This document shows, in pieces, positions 1-9,133 of a DNA stretch of 30,976 nucleotides. The stretch comes from JBLHKW01 sp047618565. Its GTDB lineage: Bacteria > Planctomycetota > UBA1135 > GCA-002686595. The translations under genes were made by a program, and so were the position numbers. Under the pieces are notes generated by a model that did not search any database, was not told the DNA's origin, and saw nothing but the letters and a program-made list of their open reading frames with translations. The stretch covers positions 1 through 30,976 of the forward strand of contig JBLHKW010000052.1 of the NCBI GenBank assembly GCA_047618565.1, given 5' to 3'. The stretch's first letter is position 1. Each line of letters starts with the position of its first letter.

Positions 1-80
1 ATGTAAAGAGCATTGAGGGTCTCCCGCAGGTGTTCGCAAATCGCGCGGACGTCACCATCGAGAAACTGGGACCCGAGTAG
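1..80 (+). CDS. 3' end of an upstream protein-coding gene (partial)
   Basis: The frame with codons starting at base 3 is open from the window edge to a TAG at 78-80. It encodes the tail VKSIEGLPQVFANRADVTIE followed by KLGPE. Codon third positions are mostly G or C, as in the other genes here. The stop lies only six bases before the ATG of the next gene, so the two are probably co-transcribed. Too little is visible to name a family. Because the next gene encodes an envelope-anchored periplasmic protein, this could be another component of the same envelope assembly, but that is inference only. Confidence 0.55.
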   Translation, partial: VKSIEGLPQVFANRADVTIEKLGPE

Positions 81-86
81 CCAACG

Positions 87-1400
87 ATGAACCCCGCCTG
101 GAAAACACGTGCCACGGTTGGCGCCCTGCTTGCTGGCCTGCTCCTGCCCGCTGGATGTCGAACGGGTGGATCCAGGGACAGTGCAGTCAGCATCCCCGCA
201 AACGAACTGCGCCTGCTGCTCGACTCGTTCAACAAGGACTTCTCGACTGCCATCCAGAGAATGTCAGATCTGGTGGTCAACGGCAGCAGCGACCCGGCCA
301 CGCAACGCAACGCGATGACGTGGAAAATGCGCCTCGTCCCGCTCTGCCGGAGTTTCATGGATCACCCTGAAGCCAAGGTGACCTTCATCGATACATGGGC
401 CCTCTGCGCGCAGATCGTCGATTTCGTGGACTCGAACGCGGATGCCGAGCACGGTGATACTGCGGGCCTGGCACTCATCGAGCGCCAGACCGTGGACGGT
501 CTCGTGAAGCGCGTCGAGAACATCGGTAACACGTTTCTCACTCCCACAGAAATGGAGGAGACCCGCATCCTGATCGAATCCTTCGCCGATGATCACGAGA
601 TCGGTGAACGGTTCTTCGCCTTCCACCGCACCCACGGCTCAGAGATACCGCTCGGGTCCTTCATGACCTCGATGGTGGCAACCCCCCTGTCGAAACTGAA
701 TCCATTCGGTGGCGTGAGTGAGACGGCCGTGGCAATCCACGAGGTCTCCGAGTCAGCAAACGCGTTCCGTGACGCTGTCGTGGAATTGCCCGACATCCTG
801 CGCTGGCAGGTGGAGCTCGCGATGCACGACCTGCGCAACAGCGAGCAGGTTGCCAGCGCGCTGGCGAGCATCGCCGAGGTGGCAAAGAGCACGACCGAGA
901 TAGGAACCGTGGCCGAAGCGCTGCCCGATGAACTGCGCCGCACCCTCGAGGAGGCCAACGGCACGGTCGAGCGGCTCGAGCCCCTGGTCCTGGCAGCCAC
1001 GGAGCTCATGGAGAACTTCACGGCCGCGGGGACAGCCTGGGTCACAACCATCCAGGCACTCCAGGAGATGCTCGCGAGCATGACCGGGGCCAACGACGAG
1101 GGCGGCGCGGAGCCCGCGCAGGCGAGCGAACCGGTGCAGCCGGCCAGGCCATTCGACATCCTCGAATACGCCGAGACGGCCGAGCAACTGACCGCCGCGG
1201 CCAACGAATTGCATGGCCTGCTCGACGAGGTGCGCACCATCGCGGGCGGTGAGGAGATCAACCAGGTCGCGAGCACCGTCGATAGCACCGCGCGCTCCGC
1301 CATCGACCACATGGTTCTGCGTATTGGCGAGCTGGTGCTCGTGATCGTGGCCGCCCTGATCGTCCTGCGCGCGGTCTGGTCGCGCACGCGCCGCCGCTAG
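87..1400 (+). CDS. Lipoprotein-signal, helical periplasmic protein with C-terminal membrane anchor, function unknown
   Basis: 437 residues. The N-terminus has basic residues, a hydrophobic stretch (about 11-22) and LLPAGC with Cys24, which reads as a lipoprotein signal, although Pro at -3 is not ideal. Residues 38-380 look almost entirely helical and hydrophilic, with coiled-coil-like heptads around 255-345 (many Glu, Leu and Ala). An Ala/Pro/Glu linker lies near 350-365. A single hydrophobic segment at about 408-429 is followed by RTRRR, so the C-terminus should be cytoplasmic. If the lipid anchor is sorted to the outer membrane, the protein would span the periplasm. I do not recognise a named family. 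A chemoreceptor is unlikely because no cytoplasmic signalling domain follows the last membrane segment. The start ATG follows the preceding stop by six bases and has no clear Shine-Dalgarno sequence. Confidence 0.8.
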   Translation: MNPAWKTRATVGALLAGLLLPAGCRTGGSRDSAVSIPANELRLLLDSFNKDFSTAIQRMSDLVVNGSSDPATQRNAMTWKMRLVPLCRSFMDHPEAKVTFIDTWALCAQIVDFVDSNADAEHGDTAGLALIERQTVDGLVKRVENIGNTFLTPTEMEETRILIESFADDHEIGERFFAFHRTHGSEIPLGSFMTSMVATPLSKLNPFGGVSETAVAIHEVSESANAFRDAVVELPDILRWQVELAMHDLRNSEQVASALASIAEVAKSTTEIGTVAEALPDELRRTLEEANGTVERLEPLVLAATELMENFTAAGTAWVTTIQALQEMLASMTGANDEGGAEPAQASEPVQPARPFDILEYAETAEQLTAAANELHGLLDEVRTIAGGEEINQVASTVDSTARSAIDHMVLRIGELVLVIVAALIVLRAVWSRTRRR

Positions 1401-1493
1401 CAACCCAGGCTACGATGCAGTCGGTTTTACCCCGAGGCTTCTGAGCTGCGACCGAATCCCGGCAACATGGCGGACTTGCCCTGCGCTCAACGC

Positions 1494-1499
1494 TATGAT
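1494..1499 (+). promoter_or_regulatory. Possible -10 element upstream of the RND efflux operon
   Basis: The 149-base gap between the preceding stop and the adaptor ATG at 1550 contains TATGAT (five of six matches to the sigma-70 -10 consensus), about 50 bases before the start codon. No convincing -35 hexamer lies 16-18 bases upstream. I see no operator palindrome and no neighbouring regulator gene. This is a weak candidate for the operon promoter. Confidence 0.25.
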
Positions 1500-1549
1500 C
1501 CCGCGCTCACCTTCGACCGATTTGAACCGCCTCTGTGGAGAGCTAGGGC

Positions 1550-2866
1550 ATGCGTGGAATCAATCCTGGGGCCTGTCCCCTTTCAATCGTCGCGGTACTG
1601 GGCCTCCTGGCCTGCGGTTCAGAGGACGAGGCGCTGGCGATGGACAAGCCGGCCGCCGCGCCCCCGTCGGTGGTCGTGGTGGAAGTGACATCGAAGGACG
1701 TGCCCGTCTACCGGGATTTCGTGGCGCGCACCAGCGCCGTGAATACGGTCGAGGTCCAGGCACGGGTAGAGGCCGTCCTGATGACTCAGACTTTCGAGGA
1801 GGGCAAGCCCGTCGCCGCCGGTGACCGCCTCTACGAGCTCGACGATCGCACCTATGTGGCCAACGTGGCCATGGCTGAAGCACTCGCAGCCCAGGCGGCC
1901 GCGCACCTGAAACTGGCGCGCGAGCAGGTCTCCGTACGCGCCGCCGAGGCGGGCCTGGTACGCAACCAGGCGAACCTCAAAAAGGCGTTGCAGGACGTGG
2001 CGCGACTCGAGCCTCTGGCGGCGAAGGACGCGGTCCCGCGCCAGGACCTGGACACGGCTCTGGCTGCCCAGGAAGTCGCCCAGGCCGAGGTGGATGCCCA
2101 GCAGGCGACACTCGAAAACGCGCGCATCCAGGAAGAGGTCGGGCTGATGACGGCGGACGCCGAAGTCCAGTCCGCGGCCGGAGCCCTGGCACTCGCGAAG
2201 CTGGACCTCGAGTACTGCACCATCACGAGTCCGATCGACGGCCTCGTCGGCCGCACCGGAGTCGACGTGGGCAACCTGGTCGGGCGCGGCGAAGCGACAC
2301 CGCTGGTCACAATCTCCAGCATCGACCCGATCTACGTCACGTTTTCGATCAGCGAGGCCGAGTATCTGGACCTGATGGAGAGACGGCGGAAACGTGAGTC
2401 CACCAAAGGGACCGCGGGATTGCCCCCCATCGAACTGCTGCTAGCGAACGACAGCATCTACGAACACGAGGGCCAGATCGCCTTCGGTGACCGCGCTGTC
2501 GATGAATTGACCGGCACGCTGACGTTGATCGCCTCCTTCCCGAATCCCTCTGGTGTCTTGCGCCCGGGCCAGTTCGGCCGCTGCCGCCTGCAGGTGGGTG
2601 TGTACGACGACGCGGTGCTCGTCCCCCAGCGAGCCATCATCGAGCAACAGGGCGCCAAGTTCGTCTACGTCGTCGGCGATGACTCGATCGCCTCCCTGCG
2701 CGGCATTCAGGTCGTCGAACGCTCGGGAAGCAGCTTTGTCGTCACCGGTGGCATCGAGTCCGGCGAGCGCGTCATCCTCGAAGGCCAGCTGAAGGCCCGA
2801 CCAGGATCGCCCGTGAACCCCATGGACAAGCCCGTGTCGTCCGAGCCCGCACAGGAAAAGGAATAG
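1550..2866 (+). CDS. RND efflux periplasmic adaptor lipoprotein (HlyD/AcrA family)
   Basis: 438 residues, the usual length for AcrA/MexA-type membrane fusion proteins. These proteins join the inner-membrane RND pump to the outer-membrane channel. The N-terminus carries a lipoprotein signal ending LGLLAC, with Cys22 the lipidated residue. A first half-barrel follows at about 40-75 (VEVQARVEAVL, with the typical G-x-x-L-Y-E-L-D-D ending). A long alpha-helical hairpin rich in Ala, Gln and Glu spans about 95-195. The second lipoyl half, DLEYCTITSPIDGLVGR (about 217-233), is highly diagnostic, and a beta-barrel and membrane-proximal domain (about 245-415) complete the fold. A GGAG lies about 9 bases upstream of the ATG. 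The stop is four bases before the pump start, so the genes are one operon. The substrate cannot be read from the sequence. Confidence 0.95.
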   Translation: MRGINPGACPLSIVAVLGLLACGSEDEALAMDKPAAAPPSVVVVEVTSKDVPVYRDFVARTSAVNTVEVQARVEAVLMTQTFEEGKPVAAGDRLYELDDRTYVANVAMAEALAAQAAAHLKLAREQVSVRAAEAGLVRNQANLKKALQDVARLEPLAAKDAVPRQDLDTALAAQEVAQAEVDAQQATLENARIQEEVGLMTADAEVQSAAGALALAKLDLEYCTITSPIDGLVGRTGVDVGNLVGRGEATPLVTISSIDPIYVTFSISEAEYLDLMERRRKRESTKGTAGLPPIELLLANDSIYEHEGQIAFGDRAVDELTGTLTLIASFPNPSGVLRPGQFGRCRLQVGVYDDAVLVPQRAIIEQQGAKFVYVVGDDSIASLRGIQVVERSGSSFVVTGGIESGERVILEGQLKARPGSPVNPMDKPVSSEPAQEKE

Positions 2867-2870
2867 ATCC

Positions 2871-5800
2871 GTGGGTCAGTTCTTCATCCGCCGGCCGGTA
2901 GCCGCGACGGTCATCTCGCTCGTGATCCTGGTCGCGGGCGCACTCTCGCTGGTCACTCTGCCCATATCGCTCTACCCCCAGATCACTCCGCCGATGGTCG
3001 AGGTCGAGGTGACCTACCCCGGCGCGAACGCGGGCGTTGTCGAGGAATCGATCGCCACCGCGATCGAGGCCGAGGTCAACGGGGCGGAGAACATGATCTA
3101 CTTCTCCTCGAAGAGCTCCAGCGACGGACGCTACGTGCTGCAGTGCACCTTCGAGGTCGGTACGGATCTCGACCTCGCCAACGTCGACATCAACAACCGT
3201 GTCAACAAGGCGACCCCGAAGCTTCCGCCAGAGGCCGTGGCCGCAGGCATCTCGATCAAGAAGAAGTCGCCCGACATGCTGCTGGCGATCTCGATTTTCT
3301 CCGAGGGTGACGCCTACGACGACGTGTTCCTGTCGAACTACACGTCGCTGAACCTGGTCGACCCGATCGCGCGCACGAAGGGTGTCGGCAGCACCATGAT
3401 CGTCGGGCAGCGCGACTACTCGATGCGGCTCTGGCTGCGCCCGGACAAGCTGACCAAGCTCGGGCTGACGGCTGCGGATGTGACCCAGGCGATCAAGGAG
3501 CAGAACGTTCTGTTGCCCACCGGCTCGGTCGGTCAGCCGCCCGCGAAGGCCGGTGTCGAGTTTCAGTACTCGATCAACGCCCGCAGCCGGCTCGAGACGG
3601 TCGAGGAGTTCGAGAACATCATCCTGCGTACGCTACCCGATGGCTCGATCCTGCGCCTGAAGGATGTAGCTCGCACCGAGCTTGCGGCCAAGTCGTACAC
3701 GTCGTTCGGGCGTTTCAACGGCAAGCCCGCAACGGTGCTGCTCGTCTATCAGTTGCCCGGCGCGAACGCCATCGAGACGGCTGACGGCATCCGCGACCTC
3801 CTGGAAGGCATGCGCGACAGCATGCCGCCTGGACTGGCCTACGACATCACCCTCGACAACACGAAGTTCATTCGCTCCTCGATCGAAGAGGTCGTGGTGA
3901 CCTTCTTCCAGGCGCTGGTGCTCGTCCTGATCGTCGTGTTCGTCTTCCTCGGCAGCCTGCGCGCGACGCTCATCCCCCTGATCGCGATTCCGGTCTCCTT
4001 GCTCGGGACCTTTGCGTTCTTCGGCACGCTGGGCTTCTCGATCAACATGCTGACGCTCTTCGGTCTGATCCTGGCGATCGGGACCGTGGTGGACGACGCA
4101 ATCGTGGTCGTGGAATCCGTCGAGCACCACCTCAGCAAGGGCCTGAGTCCGACCGAAGCCACCGAGGTCACCATGAAGGAGGTCTCGAGCGTGCTCGTCG
4201 CCTCGTCCCTCGTGATGTGCGCTGTCTTCGTGCCGGTGGCATTCATGCCTGGCATCACCGGCGAACTCTATCGCCAGTTCGCCCTCACGATCTCGGTCTC
4301 GATCATGCTCTCGACCGTCGTCGCGCTCTCGTTGACCCCGGCCATGTGCCGCCTGCTGCTGCGCAAGGGCAAGCCGATGCGCGGTCCGATCGGCTGGGGC
4401 CTGGGCCTCTTCAACAGCGGCGTCGAGAAGACGACGAGGGCCTACACCGGGCTCACGCGCTTCCTCGTGCGCACGGTCGTGTTCGGGCTGCTGATCCTGG
4501 GTGCTCTGGGCTTCGGCTCCTGGAAGCTCTTCGACACGCTGCCCACGGGCTTCGTGCCGGATGAGGATCAAGGCTACCTCTTCTGCGCGCTGATCCTGCC
4601 CGATGGGGCCTCGATGGAGCGCACGGACGCGATCGCAGCCCGCGCCGAGCGTGACCTGGGCGAAATCCCCGGCGTGCGCAGCATCCTGACCCTGGGCGGC
4701 CTCAACCTGCTGACGGGCGCCTACACCTCGAACAACACGAGCCTGATTCTGATGCTCGATGACTGGGGCGAGCGGGCCACTCCGGAACTCCAGCTCGAGT
4801 CCATCATCGGACAGGTGCGCCGCACCGTGGCGGGCTACCCCGAGGCGCTCGGCATCGCGTTTGCACCGCCGCCGATCCCGGGCCTGGGAACCGCCGGCGG
4901 CTTCCAGTTCGAGCTTCAGGACCGCACCGGAACGCACACCATGGCGGAGCTGTCGAAGGCCGGTCAGGACCTGGTGCACGCCAGCCGTGAGCGGCCCGAA
5001 CTGGCGGGCCTCTTCAGCGGCTTCCGCGCCAACGTCCCGCAGGTCTCGTTCGACCTCGATCGCGCCAAGGCCAAGACGCTCGGGGTACCGATCGACTCGG
5101 TCTACCAGGCCCTGCAGATCTACCTGGGTGGCGTGCAGGTCAATGACCTGACGCTCTTCGGCCGGACCTACAAGGTGATGGCCCAGGCGGATCCGGAGTT
5201 CCGGGTCGACCCCGACAACCTGGACCAGATCTTCGTGCGCGGCCGCGAGGGAGCCATGCTTCCGATCCGCACTATCGCGACCTTCGGTTCCACCACCGGT
5301 CCCGACCTGATCCAGCGCTACAACATGTTCCGCACGGCCGAGGTGTCCGGAGGAGCCGCGAGCGGATACAGCTCGGGCCAGTCGCTCGATGCGATGGAGG
5401 AAATCGCAGCCGAGGTACTGCCGTCGGGATACGGTTTCGAGTGGACAGGCACAGCCTTCCAGGAAAAGCAGGCTGGCGGTGCACAGGCGCTGATCTTCGC
5501 GCTCGGCCTGCTGCTCGTATTCCTCTTCCTCTCGGCCAACTACGAGAGCTGGGTCATCCCCCTCGCGGTGCTGCTGGGCCTGCCGGTGGCCGTGTTCGGA
5601 GCCCTCGTCTCGACCTGGCTCCGGGACTACATCAACGATGTCTACGTCCAGATCGGGCTCGTCCTGCTGATCGGTCTGGCCGCGAAGACCGCGATCATGG
5701 TGGTCGAGTTCGCGAAGCTGAAGGTCGAGGAAGGCGAGAGCGTTTTCGATGCGGTTGTCGAGGCAGCGCGCCTGCGCTTCCGCCCGATCCTCATGACGGC

Positions 5801-6047
5801 CTTCTCGTTTATTCTGGGCGTGCTGCCCCTGGTCTTCGCAGCGGGCGCGGCGTCCGGATCACGACGCTCCCTCGGAACGGCCGTGTTCGGGGGCATGATC
5901 GCCGCAACGGTGATGACATTGCTCGTGACTCCGGTCCTGTTCCGCCTGCTGCAGGGCCTGGTCCTGAAGATGTCGGGTGGCGCGGCCAAGGAGCCCCCGA
6001 CAAGCACCCCAGAGCTGTCCGCTCCGACGACGGGAGGTGAAGCATGA
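2871..6047 (+). CDS. RND multidrug efflux permease (HAE1/AcrB family)
   Basis: 1058 residues starting at GTG, the full length for AcrB/MexB-type proton-driven pumps. These trimers take substrates from the periplasm or inner membrane and pass them to an outer-membrane channel. MGQFFIRRPVAATVISLVIL is the standard first membrane helix. The proton-relay residues are present: Asp408-Asp409 in VVDDAIVVVE and Lys939 in AAKTAIMVVEFAK. The Thr of the LMTAFSFILGVLPL segment is also kept. The two periplasmic porter/docking halves (about 40-330 and 560-870) and two sets of transmembrane helices are in the usual order. Family context suggests hydrophobic or amphipathic toxic compounds, but the specificity is not visible. 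The stop overlaps the start of the outer-membrane factor by four bases (ATGA), indicating translational coupling. Confidence 0.97.
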   Translation: MGQFFIRRPVAATVISLVILVAGALSLVTLPISLYPQITPPMVEVEVTYPGANAGVVEESIATAIEAEVNGAENMIYFSSKSSSDGRYVLQCTFEVGTDLDLANVDINNRVNKATPKLPPEAVAAGISIKKKSPDMLLAISIFSEGDAYDDVFLSNYTSLNLVDPIARTKGVGSTMIVGQRDYSMRLWLRPDKLTKLGLTAADVTQAIKEQNVLLPTGSVGQPPAKAGVEFQYSINARSRLETVEEFENIILRTLPDGSILRLKDVARTELAAKSYTSFGRFNGKPATVLLVYQLPGANAIETADGIRDLLEGMRDSMPPGLAYDITLDNTKFIRSSIEEVVVTFFQALVLVLIVVFVFLGSLRATLIPLIAIPVSLLGTFAFFGTLGFSINMLTLFGLILAIGTVVDDAIVVVESVEHHLSKGLSPTEATEVTMKEVSSVLVASSLVMCAVFVPVAFMPGITGELYRQFALTISVSIMLSTVVALSLTPAMCRLLLRKGKPMRGPIGWGLGLFNSGVEKTTRAYTGLTRFLVRTVVFGLLILGALGFGSWKLFDTLPTGFVPDEDQGYLFCALILPDGASMERTDAIAARAERDLGEIPGVRSILTLGGLNLLTGAYTSNNTSLILMLDDWGERATPELQLESIIGQVRRTVAGYPEALGIAFAPPPIPGLGTAGGFQFELQDRTGTHTMAELSKAGQDLVHASRERPELAGLFSGFRANVPQVSFDLDRAKAKTLGVPIDSVYQALQIYLGGVQVNDLTLFGRTYKVMAQADPEFRVDPDNLDQIFVRGREGAMLPIRTIATFGSTTGPDLIQRYNMFRTAEVSGGAASGYSSGQSLDAMEEIAAEVLPSGYGFEWTGTAFQEKQAGGAQALIFALGLLLVFLFLSANYESWVIPLAVLLGLPVAVFGALVSTWLRDYINDVYVQIGLVLLIGLAAKTAIMVVEFAKLKVEEGESVFDAVVEAARLRFRPILMTAFSFILGVLPLVFAAGAASGSRRSLGTAVFGGMIAATVMTLLVTPVLFRLLQGLVLKMSGGAAKEPPTSTPELSAPTTGGEA

Positions 6048-7510
6048 GTCAGGTCCAGTTGAGTCTCGCGAGCATCGCCCTCATGGCCGCCGGCTGCACC
6101 ATGGGCCCGGACTACATCCGCCCCGATACGACCCCGATACCCGAGTCGTTCCGGGGCCAGTCCGTGAGCGATGCGGGAGCCGAGCACCTGAGAACGTTCG
6201 GTGATCTGGCCTGGTCCGAAGCGTTCGGCGACCCTGTCCTGCAAGGCCTGATCACAGAGGGCCTACGCGCCAACTACGACCTCCTGATCGCCGCCGAACG
6301 GGTGATGCAGGCACGTGCACTGGTGACGATTACGGGCGCTGACCAGCGTCCGGAGGTCGCAGCAGGCGCGTCCTTCGAGAGCAGCAAGTTGACCGAGAAC
6401 GGTGCGCTTGCCTTCCCGGCCGGCGTCGATGGGAAATCGGAACAATGGCTGGTCTCCGGCAACCTATCGTGGGAGCTCGACTTCTGGGGCCGGTTCGCTC
6501 GCGCATCCGAGGCTGCGCGCGCAGAACTGCTGAGCACCGAGCACGCACGCAGAGCCGTGATGCAGAGTCTCGTGGCACAGATTGCGCAGGGCTACTTCGA
6601 CCTGCTGCTCTTCGATGCCCAGCTCGAGATCACGCGCAGAAACCTGGAATCACGCAGCAAGTCCTTCGACCTGGTTTCCCTGCGTCTGGAGCAGGGAGTC
6701 TCCAACAAGGCGGAGTACTACCAGGCCCAGGGGCTCATGCTCGACACGGCTGGCAGGATCCCGGATCTGAAACAGAGCATCACTCAGCAGGAGAATCTGC
6801 TGCGCTTCCTGACCGGGGCAGGACCGGGCCCGATCCTGCGCGGGGAAGCGCTCATGGATCAGGACTTCGAAATCTCCATTCCGATTGGCCTGCCGTCCGA
6901 CCTGCTCGAGCGACGCCCGGACGTCGGGCAAGCCGAGCAGGCCCTGGTGGCGGCCAACGCTCGCATCGGCGAGGCACGCGCGCTGCTCTACCCCTCCATT
7001 CGCCTGACGGCGTTCGGCGGTCTGGCGAGCGAGGACCTCTCGGACCTGACGAGCGGCGGCTCGGACATCTGGGACATTACCCCTTCGATCTCTCTACCGA
7101 TCTTCAACGCGGGCCGCTTGCGCGCCAACGTCGACGTGTCCGAGTCGCAGCAGCGTGAGGCCGCGTTGCGCTACTCGAAGACGCTTCAGAACGCCTTCCG
7201 TGAGGTAGCGGATGCTCTGATCGGTCGCCAGAGCCGGGGCGAGGTGCGCGATTGGAGCGAGCAATTCGAGGCCTCTCAACGCGGCCTGGTGGAGCTCTCG
7301 CGGGATCGCTACCACGGCGGCGTGACCAGCTACCTGGAGGTGCTCGACTCCGAACGCGGGCACTTCGAGTCCGAGATCAACCTGGCCCTCTCCGTGCGCG
7401 ACGAGTTGCTGGCCTACATCCTGCTCTACAGTGCTCTTGGCGGTGGCTGGCAGGCGGCGGAGGAACAGGTGATCAGCGCCGAGGCGAGTGACGCCGATAG
7501 CGGGTCCTGA
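6044..7510 (+). CDS. Outer-membrane efflux lipoprotein (NodT/OprM-like TolC-type factor)
   Basis: 488 residues, typical for the NodT/OprM group. The first 17 residues form a short lipoprotein signal ending LMAAGC (Cys18). CTMGPDYIRPDTTPIPESF is the classic start of this family (C-x-x-G-P-D-Y-x-x-P). The body contains two outer-membrane-efflux repeats, including the diagnostic WELDFWGRFARASEAARAEL, LPSDLLERRPDVGQAEQALV and RDRYHGGVTSYLEVLDSER. The protein forms the trimeric barrel and periplasmic tunnel of the efflux pump encoded just upstream. A strong ribosome-binding site, GGAGGTGA, lies just before the ATG, and the start overlaps the permease stop by four bases. Confidence 0.96.
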   Translation: MSQVQLSLASIALMAAGCTMGPDYIRPDTTPIPESFRGQSVSDAGAEHLRTFGDLAWSEAFGDPVLQGLITEGLRANYDLLIAAERVMQARALVTITGADQRPEVAAGASFESSKLTENGALAFPAGVDGKSEQWLVSGNLSWELDFWGRFARASEAARAELLSTEHARRAVMQSLVAQIAQGYFDLLLFDAQLEITRRNLESRSKSFDLVSLRLEQGVSNKAEYYQAQGLMLDTAGRIPDLKQSITQQENLLRFLTGAGPGPILRGEALMDQDFEISIPIGLPSDLLERRPDVGQAEQALVAANARIGEARALLYPSIRLTAFGGLASEDLSDLTSGGSDIWDITPSISLPIFNAGRLRANVDVSESQQREAALRYSKTLQNAFREVADALIGRQSRGEVRDWSEQFEASQRGLVELSRDRYHGGVTSYLEVLDSERGHFESEINLALSVRDELLAYILLYSALGGGWQAAEEQVISAEASDADSGS

Positions 7511-7519
7511 GGTCGGCCC

Positions 7520-8236
7520 ATGGAAATCTTCCGACCGCGCAGTGACAGCGAGTTCGGGCCCTACACGGCCCTCTTCGTAGCACTGGTTCTGTTCATCGGC
7601 CTGATGCCCTTTGTCGACGAGAGTGGTATCGGCGCCTCTTTCGTCCGGGTCGGCTTCATCGTCGTCCTGATCGCAGGCCTCGGTATCGCCCGTGAGAGCC
7701 GCGGCGTGCTGGGCATCGCGCTGGTTCTCCTTGCGATCAACGTGGTCGTGACCTGGTTGGCCCGCTACCTCACCGGGGACCCGCTCGAGGCCGAGGCCCT
7801 GCGCACCGTGTTCGGGTCCGTTTACCTGATCTACCTGATCGTTCTGCTGATCCGGACGCTCTCGCGCAAGCGCGAGGCATCGATGGACGTCGTGCTGGGC
7901 GGCATCAACGTCTACCTGCTCGTGGCGCTGGCTTTCATGCTCATGCACATCACGCTCGAGCACATGGTGCCCGGTTCCTACCAGCGTGCCGGAGTGCTGT
8001 TATCCGATTCTGCGACCGGGGTGCATGCGACGCTCGACACGACCATGTTCTACTTCAGCGTCTCGACCCTCACGACCCTGGGCTACGGCGACATCTCCCC
8101 GGTGCGCCCCGTCGCAGAGTTCCTGTGTGCTGCCGAGGCCGTGATCGGTCAGCTCTACGTCGCCATCTTCATCGGCGGCCTGGTGGCCCTGCGCATCAAC
8201 GCCAAGGGCACCGGTGACGGCGCGCCTTCAGAGTGA
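7520..8236 (+). CDS. Potassium channel-like membrane protein (TLGYGD pore)
   Basis: 238 residues. Five or six hydrophobic segments are visible, at about 15-30, 38-58, 63-83, 94-115 and 127-149, with a last helix at about 207-230. Before the last helix lies the pore loop FSVSTLTTLGYGDISPV, with the selectivity filter TLGYGD at 186-191. That filter is the signature of K+ channels (Ion_trans_2 family). No cytoplasmic RCK/TrkA-N domain follows, and there is no Arg/Lys-rich S4 voltage sensor. The ATG is nine bases after the outer-membrane-factor stop, so it looks like the fourth cistron of the efflux operon, an unusual association. Its 3' end overlaps the convergent gene's 3' end by nine bases. 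A transporter-coupled regulatory role is speculation. Confidence 0.85.
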   Translation: MEIFRPRSDSEFGPYTALFVALVLFIGLMPFVDESGIGASFVRVGFIVVLIAGLGIARESRGVLGIALVLLAINVVVTWLARYLTGDPLEAEALRTVFGSVYLIYLIVLLIRTLSRKREASMDVVLGGINVYLLVALAFMLMHITLEHMVPGSYQRAGVLLSDSATGVHATLDTTMFYFSVSTLTTLGYGDISPVRPVAEFLCAAEAVIGQLYVAIFIGGLVALRINAKGTGDGAPSE

Positions 8237-9064
8237 GCGCAGGCGCAGCGTCTCGAGCGCGTCTTCGAGCAGGAGCGTGCGATCCGGGAGGTCCGGAAAC
8301 CAGCTCGAGCGCACGACCGCGTAGGCATCCTCGCTGACACTGCGCGCCCAGTGGGTGCCCGCCTGCCACTGGAAGCCGAGCAGAGAGCCGTCCTGTAGCA
8401 AGAAGCGCCCCGCCAGGCTGCCGTCGCAGCGATGCCATTCGACCAGGCGCGCGCCGTCGTGCATCCTCGCCAGACTCGCGACGCTGCGCTCGCCCAGGGC
8501 GCTCGAGAACTCGGCCGACGCGGGCTCGGAGAGCTCGCGCATGGAGACCTCCAGCTGGACCATGCGACCCGCGAGCGGGTCCAGGCAATCGAAGCTCTGA
8601 CCATCGAGCCAGCTGTCGCGGCAGGCATCGAGCAATTCGAGCGGCATCCACGGGCGCTCGACGAGTTCCTGAAGACCGTGCACCTTGAGCGCCGGGCCCC
8701 ACTGCGTCGTCGCGAGGACGCTCTGATCCTGATGCCAGATTCCCATCCACGTCCGGCCCCAGGTGGCCCCGCGCTCGCGCCAGATGGCGCGCGGGCGTCC
8801 GGCCTGGGTGTTCTCAACCTCGCGCACGTGAATCGGGCCCTCGCGGAAACGTACTTCGCGCTCGCGGATCGGACCGCGGGCGTGGGGCGTGTTGCGCAGC
8901 ACGACGAGCGCGACCGGCCCCTGGGCCGAATCCGTATCGTCGCGCTCGAGCACGAAGTACTCCTGGCGCACTCCGGCAGGCACGGGCACCTCCCCCATCG
9001 GGCCCTGGGCCTGGACGTGGATCGGAGCGAGGAGGAACAGCAGACTCGTCAGTGAAAGGGACAT
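8228..9064 (-). CDS. Secreted protein of unknown function
   Basis: 278 residues. An N-terminal signal peptide (SLTSLLFLLAPIHVQAQG) has a likely cleavage site after the AQA near residue 20 and no lipobox Cys. The rest is soluble, rich in Arg, Glu and Trp, with no motif I recognise. Two Cys (in LDACRDSW and DCLDP) are close enough to form a disulfide, and a third lies in EWHRCDGS. It is the last gene of a minus-strand run after the sulfatase-like and membrane-protein genes, 69 bases downstream of the latter. It converges on the channel gene, with the two stop codons overlapping. The start has no obvious ribosome-binding site, but the signal peptide supports the chosen ATG. Confidence 0.75.
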   Translation of the reverse strand: MSLSLTSLLFLLAPIHVQAQGPMGEVPVPAGVRQEYFVLERDDTDSAQGPVALVVLRNTPHARGPIREREVRFREGPIHVREVENTQAGRPRAIWRERGATWGRTWMGIWHQDQSVLATTQWGPALKVHGLQELVERPWMPLELLDACRDSWLDGQSFDCLDPLAGRMVQLEVSMRELSEPASAEFSSALGERSVASLARMHDGARLVEWHRCDGSLAGRFLLQDGSLLGFQWQAGTHWARSVSEDAYAVVRSSWFPDLPDRTLLLEDALETLRLRSL

Positions 9065-9133
9065 GCGAAGAGGCTATCGACGCGAATCCACGGATGCTTG
9101 AGTGGCCTGCCGCTGGCCGGATCAGGGAGCGGG

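Noticed and set aside
753..1403. Antisense frames opposite the helical lipoprotein gene
   Set aside because: They have no motif and no start signal. The sense frame has a signal peptide, a linker and a membrane anchor in a sensible order.
3633..4979. 448-codon open frame antisense to the RND permease
   Set aside because: It is opposite strongly conserved AcrB-family sequence. Its translation is low-complexity His/Glu/Arg/Asp, as expected from the complement of GC-rich codons.
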